Shown here: in pieces, positions 19,737-28,503 of the stretch | How the letters are laid out: each line of letters opens with the position of its first letter | How positions within the stretch are numbered: position 1 is the first letter of the stretch | NCBI GenBank assembly: GCA_039184335.1 | Contig: JBCDBD010000032.1 | Location: 1 to 42,433 of the forward strand | Direction of reading: 5' to 3' | Origin: JBCDBD01 sp039184335 | GTDB lineage: Bacteria > Bacteroidota > Bacteroidia > Flavobacteriales > Flavobacteriaceae | DNA length: 42,433 bases | Translations under genes and position numbers: made by a program | The notes under the pieces: model-generated | What the model saw: the letters and a program-made list of their open reading frames with translations, nothing else | Told to the model about the DNA's origin: nothing | Database searches by the model: none

Positions 19737-20639
19737 ATGAAAAAAATAGTACACAGCCTCATATTTATCGTTCTTGGCGGCTTGATATGGTACCTTTTTA
19801 TAAAGTCTTATGATTACACCATACGCTTTGAAAGCAATACTTTTGCAGGTGCTATAAACCAAAGTCTTAAACTTTGGGACAAAACCCTCAAACCTGTCGA
19901 AGGTATTGTGCAAAATGGTTCACTGTATCGTTTGACCCAAAAGCTAAAGTTTGGCGATTCTACACATATCTATCAATGGAAAATCAAACCCCTGACCGAT
20001 TCGACTTCTAGAGTACAGGTCAACATCACGGATACCGAACATAGTTTGATGAACAAGATCAAAGTGCCATTTTCCGATACTGATTTTGAAAAAGGTTCCC
20101 GAAAAAAAGTGCTTGACTTTATGGAAGAACTCAAAGATCATGTAGATAAGTTCAAGGTCACCATAGTCGGCATAGAAGAAATTCCAGGAAAGTACGTGGC
20201 CTATTTACCCATCAAAACCAGTCAATTGCAAAAAGCTGGGGGAATGATGAAAAATTTTTCCTATTTGAGTGAAACCCTACTCTACAACCAAGCAGAATTC
20301 AATGGCTTCCCCATGGTTGAAATCACCGAATGGGACCAACAACAAGATAGCTTGGCGTATCATCTTTGTTACCCCATTATACGTTCAGAACGATTGCCAA
20401 CACAAACTGATATCCAGTACAAAAAGATTTTTCCAAAACGCGCACTGAAAGCAGAGTATTATGGCAACTATATCACTTCAGACCGGGCGTGGTATGCTTT
20501 ATTGGATTATGCCAAAAAAAATAACATCAGTGTAGAGCCCAACCCCATTGAAGTCTTTCATAACAACCCAAGCACAGATTATGGTGAAACTACTTGGAAA
20601 GCCGAAATCTATATGCCCTTAAGGGAAGAGATCGATTAA
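19737..20639 (+). CDS. Membrane-anchored SRPBCC / GyrI-like effector-binding protein
   Basis: A 300-residue protein with one N-terminal membrane helix (about 5-22). A polyketide-cyclase/SRPBCC-like segment follows (about 25-150), then a GyrI-like/AraC effector-binding-like segment (about 155-298, with GKYVAYLPIKTS, PMVEITEWD and the closing YMPLREE). Proteins of this layout are common in Flavobacteriaceae and are thought to bind small hydrophobic ligands; no ligand is known here. There is no DNA-binding domain. It follows the haloperoxidase gene by 25 bp on the same strand and may belong to that operon. It converges on the symporter gene, with 83 bp of featureless sequence between. Confidence 0.75.
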   Translation: MKKIVHSLIFIVLGGLIWYLFIKSYDYTIRFESNTFAGAINQSLKLWDKTLKPVEGIVQNGSLYRLTQKLKFGDSTHIYQWKIKPLTDSTSRVQVNITDTEHSLMNKIKVPFSDTDFEKGSRKKVLDFMEELKDHVDKFKVTIVGIEEIPGKYVAYLPIKTSQLQKAGGMMKNFSYLSETLLYNQAEFNGFPMVEITEWDQQQDSLAYHLCYPIIRSERLPTQTDIQYKKIFPKRALKAEYYGNYITSDRAWYALLDYAKKNNISVEPNPIEVFHNNPSTDYGETTWKAEIYMPLREEID

Positions 20640-20722
20640 CACGACGGCTACCAGTTGTGTAAAATACGGTAGATATTGTCTAAACCACTAAAGTCTTGCA
20701 CTTGCTGTCTTTGACCAAGCAA

Positions 20723-22396
20723 CTACCTAAATACCCACCACATCACCAATACGATTGCTACAATCAAAAGCGTCAGCCATAGCTCCCGGCTTTTGAATAG
20801 CGAACTTGTTTTACCTGGCTCATAAGTATACACCAATGCCTTATCCAATGTTTTGGATTTAGACTGTGTACCAAGGCTCACTACAATCATGATAATGATA
20901 CTGGTCACAAAAAGGAAAATGGCATAATGTAAAAAGTTCATGGTCACCAAAGTACCCAATAAAGAAGTTTCAGAGATTCCCAGTCCACTCTCTTGATTCA
21001 TGAATTCCAAAGTCAATCGGCCAATTCCAAGCACAAAACCTGTCCATAATGCCGCTAATGCCCCTCTACCATTGATTTTTTTATAGAAAATCCCTAAAAG
21101 AAATGCAGCTGCAATAGGAGGTGAGATATAGGCCTGAACACTTTGTAAATACTTGTATATACCACCGCCCTCGGTCAGCTTGCGCATAAAGGGAATCCAC
21201 AACAAACCGATGATGACCAACAAAACAGTGGCAATCCGACCCACATTGACCAATTCTTTCTCTGATGCTTTTGGTCGCCATTGTTTATAAAAATCAAAAG
21301 TGAACAATGTAGAGGTACTGTTGAAAACACTGGAGAGCGAGCTCATCAATGCCGCTAAAAAGCCAGCCACGACCAGTCCTTTAAACCCTACGGGAAGCAC
21401 GCGTAATATCAAGGCAGGTAATGCCGCATCGGTAGTGGTCTTTGTTTCTCCAGTAACGGGATTGGTGACAGTAAACATGTCAGGGAATTCAGTTACAGAG
21501 AGTGCATACGCAATGATACCCGGTATCACAAAGATGAAAAGTGGCAATAATTTTAAAGAAGCGCCAAATATGGTACCTCTTCTTGCTACCTGAATATTTT
21601 TGGCCGAAAGTACGCGCTGCACAATAAATTGATCGGTGCACCAATACCATATTCCCAATATTGGGGCCCCCAACAAAACTCCCGTCCATGGATACTCCTT
21701 ATTTCTCCATAAGCTCATAAAAGTATCAGGCTCTGGTGCATTATCTTCAATGGCAAGCAACACATTTTCCCAGCCCCCGATGGCCTGAAGCCCAAAATAT
21801 GTAGCCGCCAAACCACCCAAAATAAAAATGATGGACTGTACCATATCGGTATATATCACGGCCTTAAGTCCGCCAAATACTGTATAAATTCCGGTTGCTA
21901 TCACCGTAATTATAGCACCAGTCCAAAAAGGAATCCCCAATAAGACTTCAAAGACCAAAGCTCCCGCAAATATGGTAAATGAAATCTTGGTCAACACATA
22001 TGAAATGATGGACATGATGGACAAATAGAGCCTAGATCCCTTGTTGTAGCGCTTTTCTAAAAACTCAGGCATCGTAAACACCCCACTTTTAATGTAAAAA
22101 GGAACAAAGACCCAACCTAAAAGCAATAGAATCAAAGCAGCTAGAATTTCAAATTGTGCCTCTGGAAAAGCCCCCCGTGCCCCTGCCCCTGAAAGACCTA
22201 TCAAGTGCTCTGACCCAATGTTACTGGCGAAAAGTGAAGCCCCTATCGCAAACCATCCCAAATTACGGCCTCCCAAAAAATAATCGGATGAACTGGCACC
22301 GCTTTTTTCTTTTACGGTCACAAACCAAGCTATACCGAATACCAATAAAAAGTAAAGTGCAATGACAATAAAGTCAAGCATATTAAGATTTTCCAT
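20723..22396 (-). CDS. SGLT-type sodium/solute symporter (SSS/SLC5 family)
   Basis: A 557-residue inner-membrane protein with about 14 hydrophobic helices that should carry a sugar into the cytoplasm with sodium. Recognisable SLC5 motifs: ASLFASNIGSEHLIGLSG (about 50-72), YWCTDQFIVQRVLSAKN, and SSLSSVFNSTSTLFTFDFY, which includes the region of the Na2 sodium site. Several stretches (YWCTDQ, the SSLSS segment, ASEKELVNVGR, SPPIAAAFLLGIF) read closer to animal SGLT1 than to Vibrio vSGLT. Start at 22396 (MENLNMLDF); the internal Met six codons in is possible. A glucose-type substrate would fit the nearby glucan locus, but this is inference. It is monocistronic. Confidence 0.9.
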   Translation of the reverse strand: MENLNMLDFIVIALYFLLVFGIAWFVTVKEKSGASSSDYFLGGRNLGWFAIGASLFASNIGSEHLIGLSGAGARGAFPEAQFEILAALILLLLGWVFVPFYIKSGVFTMPEFLEKRYNKGSRLYLSIMSIISYVLTKISFTIFAGALVFEVLLGIPFWTGAIITVIATGIYTVFGGLKAVIYTDMVQSIIFILGGLAATYFGLQAIGGWENVLLAIEDNAPEPDTFMSLWRNKEYPWTGVLLGAPILGIWYWCTDQFIVQRVLSAKNIQVARRGTIFGASLKLLPLFIFVIPGIIAYALSVTEFPDMFTVTNPVTGETKTTTDAALPALILRVLPVGFKGLVVAGFLAALMSSLSSVFNSTSTLFTFDFYKQWRPKASEKELVNVGRIATVLLVIIGLLWIPFMRKLTEGGGIYKYLQSVQAYISPPIAAAFLLGIFYKKINGRGALAALWTGFVLGIGRLTLEFMNQESGLGISETSLLGTLVTMNFLHYAIFLFVTSIIIMIVVSLGTQSKSKTLDKALVYTYEPGKTSSLFKSRELWLTLLIVAIVLVMWWVFR

Positions 22397-22556
22397 TCTC
22401 TAAGAGTTGTTAGTTGATCAAACGCAATTTAACCATTTTTATTCAATGGATGCTATTGAAAAACTGTTTGCCAAAGCCAGAATTACATGTTGGTTATTTT
22501 GTAACCGGCAGTTTTTTCTTAGATAGATGAAGAACGGTCAATTTCTATACAAATGC

Positions 22557-22564
22557 TATCTTTG
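22557..22564 (+). promoter_or_regulatory. Candidate -7 promoter box (TATCTTTG)
   Basis: Exact Bacteroidota -7 consensus, 91 bases before the GTG start of the lipoprotein gene at 22656. It lies in the 259-bp space between the divergent symporter and lipoprotein genes. No clear -33 TTG at the right distance. The rest of that space shows nothing further I can name. Confidence 0.5.
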
Positions 22565-22655
22565 CCTTTCAGGTCTTGATATCCAAAACCTACTGTTGCA
22601 GTAATCATTTTGAAACAATCATGGTTTTGGGAGTCACTTTTAACCCCATCACAAA

Positions 22656-23522
22656 GTGAACAAATATTGTACCGCCCTATGTGCTGTCTTTTTGCTGTCT
22701 TGTACCCAACAATATTATTATGGGGATCTCACCTTTTTAGGCAAATTGCCGCATAAGCTGAATGAAGTGTCCGGTATAGTCACTTTAAACGATTCCATAG
22801 CCTGGGTCATTGAAGACAATGGAAACAAAGACCATCTGTATGCCATCAACTTACAAGGAAAATTGGTTAAAGACCTCAATGTGAAAAGCGCAAAGAACAA
22901 CGACTGGGAAGATTTGGCAAAAGATGGGAATGGAAATCTGTTCATAGGTGATTTCGGAAACAATTACAATCATCGAAAGAATCTGGCAATCTATAAAGTA
23001 TCCAACCCCGATAAACTGGTAGGCAATGACATCATGGCCGAAAAAATTGAGTTTAACTTTCCTGAACAGGCAAATTTTCCGCCCAGCAAAGAAAAGATGC
23101 TTTATGACTGTGAGGCCTTCTTTTACTGGAACGATTTTCTTTACCTCATTACCAAGAACCGCACAAAACCCTTTTCGGGCAAGGCATTGGTTTATAAAGT
23201 GCCCGCCAAAAAGGGGCACCATATCGCCGAACTCATCGGTGATTTTGTACCCTGTCTCGATCCAGACCATTGCTCGATTACATCGGCCACAATTTCTCCC
23301 GATGGTCAAAAAATAATATTGCTGGGTTATGGTTTCTTGTGGGTGCTCACCGATTTCACCATGGATGACTTTAGCAAAGGTGTAATCAAGACCATCGATA
23401 CCAAAAACAGGTCACAGATGGAAGCTATCTGTTTTTTGAGCAATGGTACTTTGCTGATTGCTGACGAACAATCTAAAACCAAAGGAAGAAACTTGTATTC
23501 TTACAAAATCAATTGTGATTAA
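22656..23522 (+). CDS. Predicted beta-propeller-like lipoprotein, unknown function
   Basis: A 288-residue lipoprotein (lipobox LLSC, Cys16). The start must be GTG at 22656: an in-frame stop lies 15 bases upstream and a full signal peptide begins at this codon. The body has repeated blade-like motifs such as LNEVSGIV, SIAWVIEDNGNKDHLYAIN, DWEDLAKDGNGNLFIGDFGNN and SPDGQKIILLGYG, which suggest an NHL/SdiA-regulated-type beta-propeller. I do not recognise a specific family. Its stop overlaps the stop of the convergent phosphoesterase-barrel gene by 4 bp. Location: periplasm or cell surface. Confidence 0.7.
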   Translation: MNKYCTALCAVFLLSCTQQYYYGDLTFLGKLPHKLNEVSGIVTLNDSIAWVIEDNGNKDHLYAINLQGKLVKDLNVKSAKNNDWEDLAKDGNGNLFIGDFGNNYNHRKNLAIYKVSNPDKLVGNDIMAEKIEFNFPEQANFPPSKEKMLYDCEAFFYWNDFLYLITKNRTKPFSGKALVYKVPAKKGHHIAELIGDFVPCLDPDHCSITSATISPDGQKIILLGYGFLWVLTDFTMDDFSKGVIKTIDTKNRSQMEAICFLSNGTLLIADEQSKTKGRNLYSYKINCD

Positions 23523-26500
23523 AAACCAAACCCTACGCCAAAAGCAAACCGAAGGCCGTCAGAGCTATTGAAGAGGCCAAAATTTGCTGAGAGTATATCA
23601 GCACCATTAAGAAAAAAACCTCCCCCATATGAATTGTGCCATTTATCAGATGAATCATCGGGAAACCATACCCTGCCATAGTCAAACCCTCCGTAAATTC
23701 CGGGAGTAACGGGCAAAAGCCCTGTCTGTCGTTTTCTGAAACTCAATCTGATATCAGTATTTTGATAATATGAGGTCTTGCCCGTAAATCTTTGAAAACG
23801 AAATCCTCGCAAACCGTCATTGGCCCCTATCGAAGCGCCCTGATAAAACTCATAATCATCACCAATATTGAAATGGGCCTTAAACTTTGTGGCCAAAACC
23901 AGTTTCCCATTTGGTACCAATCGATGGTCAATTGAAAAGCTGGGGATAATATAGCCAAAGGCGCGATCTGATTCGGTCAGATTGGTTTTGTAACCTCCGC
24001 GAAGTGAAAACCCCATACCCAGGGTTGGAAAAGCTTCGTTATCCCAATTCTCAAAGGTATATGCTACATCAGCACCAAAAAAATCTTGCTGTGTGTCACG
24101 TCCTACATTCGTATAAAAATCATCAATAAACCTACCTTCAGTCTCTTCTACATCATAATTTTCGTAAGAAATCCCCAGGCTCACCTTTGAGCCTGAACGC
24201 CCCCTCCAAACCAAAGAGGGAGCAAATGTTAACGTCTGGATCTTTACCCTATTAAAGTCTAAATCCAAATCATCATCAAAATTTGGGGTCTCATTGCCAA
24301 AGCCAAAAAAGTTTATGCTAAAGTTTGGGCTGGTAAACCTTGCTGCCAATTCTAAGTTGGCTTTGCCAAAAGCATTTGCAAACTCTCCGGTATACGAAAA
24401 ATCAACCCCGCTTGTTGCAAAATAAAAGGCACCGTTCAACGTATGTTGTTGGGTAAATGGGTTCTGTCGAAAACCATTGTAGGTATACACATTTGAAAAA
24501 CCGATTCGCACACCATCATCAGGATTGAACCCTATCGATGGGAGCAACTGATTCGTACTGGCCTTTATCTTTAGAAACTCATATGTATTGACCTCATAAT
24601 CGTCAAGTCGGTGTACCTTGCCACCAAAAGCCCCATCGTAGGTATTCTTCTTCGATTTGAAATCATAGATATGCACGGCACGGGCCTCATCGTTGATGTT
24701 ATAGACATCATTGTTCTGCCCCCCTATAATACGTATCTTGATTTTGCCATTGCCATTGATCTCAAATATATCATCATCATCAAGGCCATACATCCAGATT
24801 TCCTTGGTGACCCTTTGGTCGTATACTTTGCTAAAAAAAAGATCCGCCTTTCGCCCTTTTTTAATGCGAAACGCCTTGACATCCAGTTTGCCATCAGACA
24901 GTACGTTCACCACAAAATGATCGTCTTTGTCGGTTCCTGTAACAATGCTATACTTGTTGATGATACCGTAATATTCCTTGGCGGTCTCGACCAAATTGTT
25001 CTTTCGTGCCAGCAAAATTTTCTTGATCTTCGCAACGGTTGCATCACTCACTTCTTTGGGGAAACCCTGCAATGCAAGATCAATGACCGTTTCATCAATA
25101 TTTTCCTGTATAAACCTTGCTTGTGCCACCCAAATATTTTCATCGGTCTCGGGCAGTAATGCCATATCCAATGCAAAGGTCATTGGCGAGGCATTAAATC
25201 CTTTTACACTACGTATTTCTTCATTAAATCCTTCAAAAAGACGCAATGTAGGGATTATCCTTGTGGCAACACCCATGAGAAATCCATCGCCCATGATGGA
25301 ATACACCTGATCCCTGTCACGCGGAATCGGTTTAAATACTACGTTGCCAGATGCTTCTTCCAATTGCGCCCACCGCCACTGGTCGACATGGCGATCCCAA
25401 TCGCCAATCATCATATCAAACAAACGGGCACGCACATAGGCAACATCATCGACCCTATATTTTTCATCTCTCCGCAATTTCTTGATAAGGTCATCGGTAC
25501 TTTCTATTTTATTGGCATATCCGAAACTCGCCAAATGGCCATGCCCATCTGAAACATGCTCTTCAATCATGTAAAGTTCATTGCCAAAATCTTTATTATA
25601 CTCCCCCAATGATGATTGCTTTGGGATATAGTACAATTTTGGGTTCGTATGGTAAATGCCCACCGCATCTGACAAAGGGCCTATGGTAAAGGGGGCATAG
25701 GGATGTGACCCTGTGTAAAAATCCAACAACAATTTTTCGGTATACGTTCCCTCAAACTCACCTACAACATATTGATCTTGAAAGGCGATTGCCTGTAAAT
25801 ACAGTTCAGCACTTTTACGCAAGGCCCGCATTACATATTGCCGCCCACTTTTGTCTTGAAGCCGCAATGACTTTGACTGATGGCCACCTCCCTTACGAAC
25901 GGGCACCAATCCACCAAACAAGGTGTCTAAACGTACCGTTGGCGCTTTTACCTTGGTCGCATAATATTCTCGATACCGTTCGCCCCAAACCGATTTAAAG
26001 AAACCGCTTTTATCCACTTCTTCTGGAGCGTAGATGGATGCCTCTACAAATTCTGGAAAGTCCTCTGGCGTGGCGATCCCTTCTTTTTTTGCATTGGGAG
26101 GAAGTACTTGGGTACTATAGACCAGTTGCTCCTTATCACTTTCCAATCCATAAAAATCAACACTTGAAGAACCGTCGCCAAATACTTTCAGAATGGCGTA
26201 GCCCCTTTGCCCAGATGAAAACTGGCTCCCGTTCAACAAACGTGTGGCCCCCTTCTTTGCCCCGGAACCACTCACAATCTGTGGGGTATTGTTCTCAACG
26301 ATATATTGCAGGGTATGCTCGTGGCCTGACAAAAAGATGACCTTTTCAGAATATTGTGCCAAGGTTACCATACGCCTTTTGAACATATTGTAATGTTTAT
26401 TTTGTACATCTGTGGTTGAGGCACCCGACGTTTTTCGCAACAAGTTGGCAAATGAGCCCAATATGGGGTATGGGATTTTACCACCACTGGGGTAAAGCCC

Positions 26501-27229
26501 CTGTTTGAACGAAAACTGACCTCCATGTGAACCATAGGTGAACATGGGATGGTGCATGGCAATCAATGTTGTTTTACCCACATTTTTTTTGATAAGGCCT
26601 TCCAATTCCTGAAAAAGTTTTCCCCTGTTCTTGATCTCACAATCATCATTTATCGTCGGGTGCTTGTCCCAATCGGTCAAGTACCATTCTGTATCGATCA
26701 CAATCAGCAAGATATCGTTCCCTATTTTTATTTTTTCCAACGGGCAGCCATCTTCAGGAAAAAAGACCTTTTTATTGCCCAATTCGCTTTCGATATACTT
26801 CTCTTGGCGTTCAAGCCCTTTTAATCCATCACTGTACCAGTCATGATTGCCTGGAATAAAAATGGGGGCACCCTTGAAATTCACTAAGGTATTGAGCTGG
26901 GCATCCAAGTGGTTCTTTGCTTCAGCATACGCTTCTGGCGCAAGGGTTTCATCAGAAAAACCAGCTGGGTAGATATTGTCTCCCAAAAAGATGGCTGAAC
27001 TGTTTTCACCAGCTTTATCCAAAACCGTTTTAAACGATTGTAACACGGGATTCATGCCCCCCATGGGTGACAGCCCTGCATCTCCTATCAGATAAAAGGT
27101 ATGTATCGGTTCAGCTCCCCTGGGCAAGGCAACCCCAGTACCTGAAAATGCAGTGGCGTATTTAGCTTTGTAGGTAGCACAGCCCGTAATCAGCAAAAGT
27201 AATAGAACACTTATGTAATATTTTTTCAT
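23519..27229 (-). CDS. Lipoprotein fusion: metallophosphoesterase, kinase-like segment, outer-membrane beta-barrel
   Basis: A 1236-residue protein. The signal peptide ends in lipobox ITGC (Cys17). A calcineurin-type metallophosphoesterase follows (about 42-350) with all metal motifs: GDAG (Asp50), GDN (83-85), GNHD (127-130), MHHP (225-228) and GHEH (302-305). A middle region (about 430-660) has features that resemble an atypical kinase: YVMRALRKS (465-473), ELYMIEEH (551-558), GDWDRH (609-614) and PRDRDQ (636-641). The C-terminal half, about 850-1236, is a BamA/surface-antigen-type barrel of alternating strands ending FGVGFGF. Phosphoesterase and barrel calls are firm; the kinase-like reading is my inference. 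Substrate unknown. It converges on the lipoprotein gene with a 4-bp stop overlap. Confidence 0.8.
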   Translation of the reverse strand: MKKYYISVLLLLLITGCATYKAKYATAFSGTGVALPRGAEPIHTFYLIGDAGLSPMGGMNPVLQSFKTVLDKAGENSSAIFLGDNIYPAGFSDETLAPEAYAEAKNHLDAQLNTLVNFKGAPIFIPGNHDWYSDGLKGLERQEKYIESELGNKKVFFPEDGCPLEKIKIGNDILLIVIDTEWYLTDWDKHPTINDDCEIKNRGKLFQELEGLIKKNVGKTTLIAMHHPMFTYGSHGGQFSFKQGLYPSGGKIPYPILGSFANLLRKTSGASTTDVQNKHYNMFKRRMVTLAQYSEKVIFLSGHEHTLQYIVENNTPQIVSGSGAKKGATRLLNGSQFSSGQRGYAILKVFGDGSSSVDFYGLESDKEQLVYSTQVLPPNAKKEGIATPEDFPEFVEASIYAPEEVDKSGFFKSVWGERYREYYATKVKAPTVRLDTLFGGLVPVRKGGGHQSKSLRLQDKSGRQYVMRALRKSAELYLQAIAFQDQYVVGEFEGTYTEKLLLDFYTGSHPYAPFTIGPLSDAVGIYHTNPKLYYIPKQSSLGEYNKDFGNELYMIEEHVSDGHGHLASFGYANKIESTDDLIKKLRRDEKYRVDDVAYVRARLFDMMIGDWDRHVDQWRWAQLEEASGNVVFKPIPRDRDQVYSIMGDGFLMGVATRIIPTLRLFEGFNEEIRSVKGFNASPMTFALDMALLPETDENIWVAQARFIQENIDETVIDLALQGFPKEVSDATVAKIKKILLARKNNLVETAKEYYGIINKYSIVTGTDKDDHFVVNVLSDGKLDVKAFRIKKGRKADLFFSKVYDQRVTKEIWMYGLDDDDIFEINGNGKIKIRIIGGQNNDVYNINDEARAVHIYDFKSKKNTYDGAFGGKVHRLDDYEVNTYEFLKIKASTNQLLPSIGFNPDDGVRIGFSNVYTYNGFRQNPFTQQHTLNGAFYFATSGVDFSYTGEFANAFGKANLELAARFTSPNFSINFFGFGNETPNFDDDLDLDFNRVKIQTLTFAPSLVWRGRSGSKVSLGISYENYDVEETEGRFIDDFYTNVGRDTQQDFFGADVAYTFENWDNEAFPTLGMGFSLRGGYKTNLTESDRAFGYIIPSFSIDHRLVPNGKLVLATKFKAHFNIGDDYEFYQGASIGANDGLRGFRFQRFTGKTSYYQNTDIRLSFRKRQTGLLPVTPGIYGGFDYGRVWFPDDSSDKWHNSYGGGFFLNGADILSANFGLFNSSDGLRFAFGVGFGF

Positions 27230-27282
27230 GGGAAAATATTTAATACCAAATTTTTGTATTTTGGAGTCATCAATTTATCCCT

Positions 27283-28503
27283 ATGTCAGAAATAGTCCAA
27301 AAAGTAGAAACTTTCGCTACAGGCCTTTTAAAAAAAGAGTTGAATCCAAATTTTCTTTATCACAATCTACGACACACGCAACGTGTAGTTAAAAGTACTA
27401 AAGAATTGCTCGATTTCTATGACTTGCCAGAAGAAGAGAATGAGATTGTCTTGGTATCTGCCTGGATGCATGACACGGGGTATACCAAAGGGGTTGACAA
27501 CCATGAAGAGAACAGTTGCAAAATAGCTATCTCTTTCTTGAACGAACAACAGTACCCAAAAGATAAGGTTGAAAAGGTCTGTGCCTGTATCATGGCCACC
27601 AAAAGGTACCAAGAGCCCACAAGCCTACATGAAAAGATCATTAGGGATGCCGATGCATCCCATTTTGCACAGTCAAGCTATTTAGAGACTACCGACTACC
27701 TCAAAGAAGAACTCGAAGCTTTGGGCATCGCCACATATTCTGCAAAGGAATGGCGTGATGCCAATATAAAAATGTTCAGGCAAGAACATACCTATTATAC
27801 CGATTATGCCCAGGAAAATTGGGAAAAAGGAAAGGAAAAAAACCTAAAACAGCTCATCAAGGAACGAAAAGAGGAGAAGGAAATAGCCACCAAAGAGTCC
27901 TTAAAGGCCAAATATAAAAATGAAAGCCCTGATCGAGGTATTCAGACCCTGTACCGGGTCACCCTAAAAAACCACCTGACATTAAGTGATATAGCAGATA
28001 CCAAGGCCAATATTTTGCTCTCGGTTAATGCCATTATTATTTCAGTGGCACTTTCCAGTCTCATCCCAAAATTGGATAACCCATCAAACACCTATCTCAT
28101 TTACCCTTCGCTAATTTTCATCACCTTTAGCGTTATTTCAATGATCATGGCCGTTTTGGCCACAAGGCCTAATATCACCAGTGGTAAGTTTACCAAAGAA
28201 GATGTTGCGAACAAAAAGGTGAACCTATTGTTTTTTGGAAATTTTCATAAAATGAAACTGCCCGAATACGAGTGGGCCATACAAGAGCTTGTCAAGGATA
28301 AGGAATTCATATACGCATCATTGACCAAAGACTTGTATTTCTTGGGGCTTGTACTGAACAAAAAGTATAATATTTTGAGATGGACCTATACCGTTTTTAT
28401 GGTCGGAATCATCATCTCTGTCATTGCCTTCGTCATATCATTCCAGTTGTTCGGTACTGATAGGATTTCAGCAGCAGCCAATAATACCGCAGCCCTTTTT
28501 TAG
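27283..28503 (+). CDS. HD-domain phosphohydrolase fused to PycTM (Pycsar effector-like) membrane domain
   Basis: A 406-residue protein. The N-terminal HD domain (about 20-170) has its metal residues: His27/His31 in YHNLRHTQRVV, His63-Asp64 in WMHDTG, the HEEN motif at 74-77 and Asp122 in IIRDAD. A charged helical linker (about 180-215) leads to a PycTM/DUF5706-type membrane domain. This opens with the hallmark SDIADTKANILLSVNAIII (about 235-253) and has helices near 244-261, 272-292 and 366-388. HD enzymes of this kind hydrolyse nucleotides or cyclic nucleotides; PycTM proteins are membrane effectors of cyclic-nucleotide (Pycsar) defence. No cyclase gene is nearby. The stop overlaps the convergent GAF gene by 4 bp. 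Confidence 0.85.
   Translation: MSEIVQKVETFATGLLKKELNPNFLYHNLRHTQRVVKSTKELLDFYDLPEEENEIVLVSAWMHDTGYTKGVDNHEENSCKIAISFLNEQQYPKDKVEKVCACIMATKRYQEPTSLHEKIIRDADASHFAQSSYLETTDYLKEELEALGIATYSAKEWRDANIKMFRQEHTYYTDYAQENWEKGKEKNLKQLIKERKEEKEIATKESLKAKYKNESPDRGIQTLYRVTLKNHLTLSDIADTKANILLSVNAIIISVALSSLIPKLDNPSNTYLIYPSLIFITFSVISMIMAVLATRPNITSGKFTKEDVANKKVNLLFFGNFHKMKLPEYEWAIQELVKDKEFIYASLTKDLYFLGLVLNKKYNILRWTYTVFMVGIIISVIAFVISFQLFGTDRISAAANNTAALF

Noticed and set aside
24611..25159. 182-codon plus-strand frame inside the phosphoesterase-barrel gene
   Set aside because: Antisense shadow of a clearly coding 1236-residue frame.
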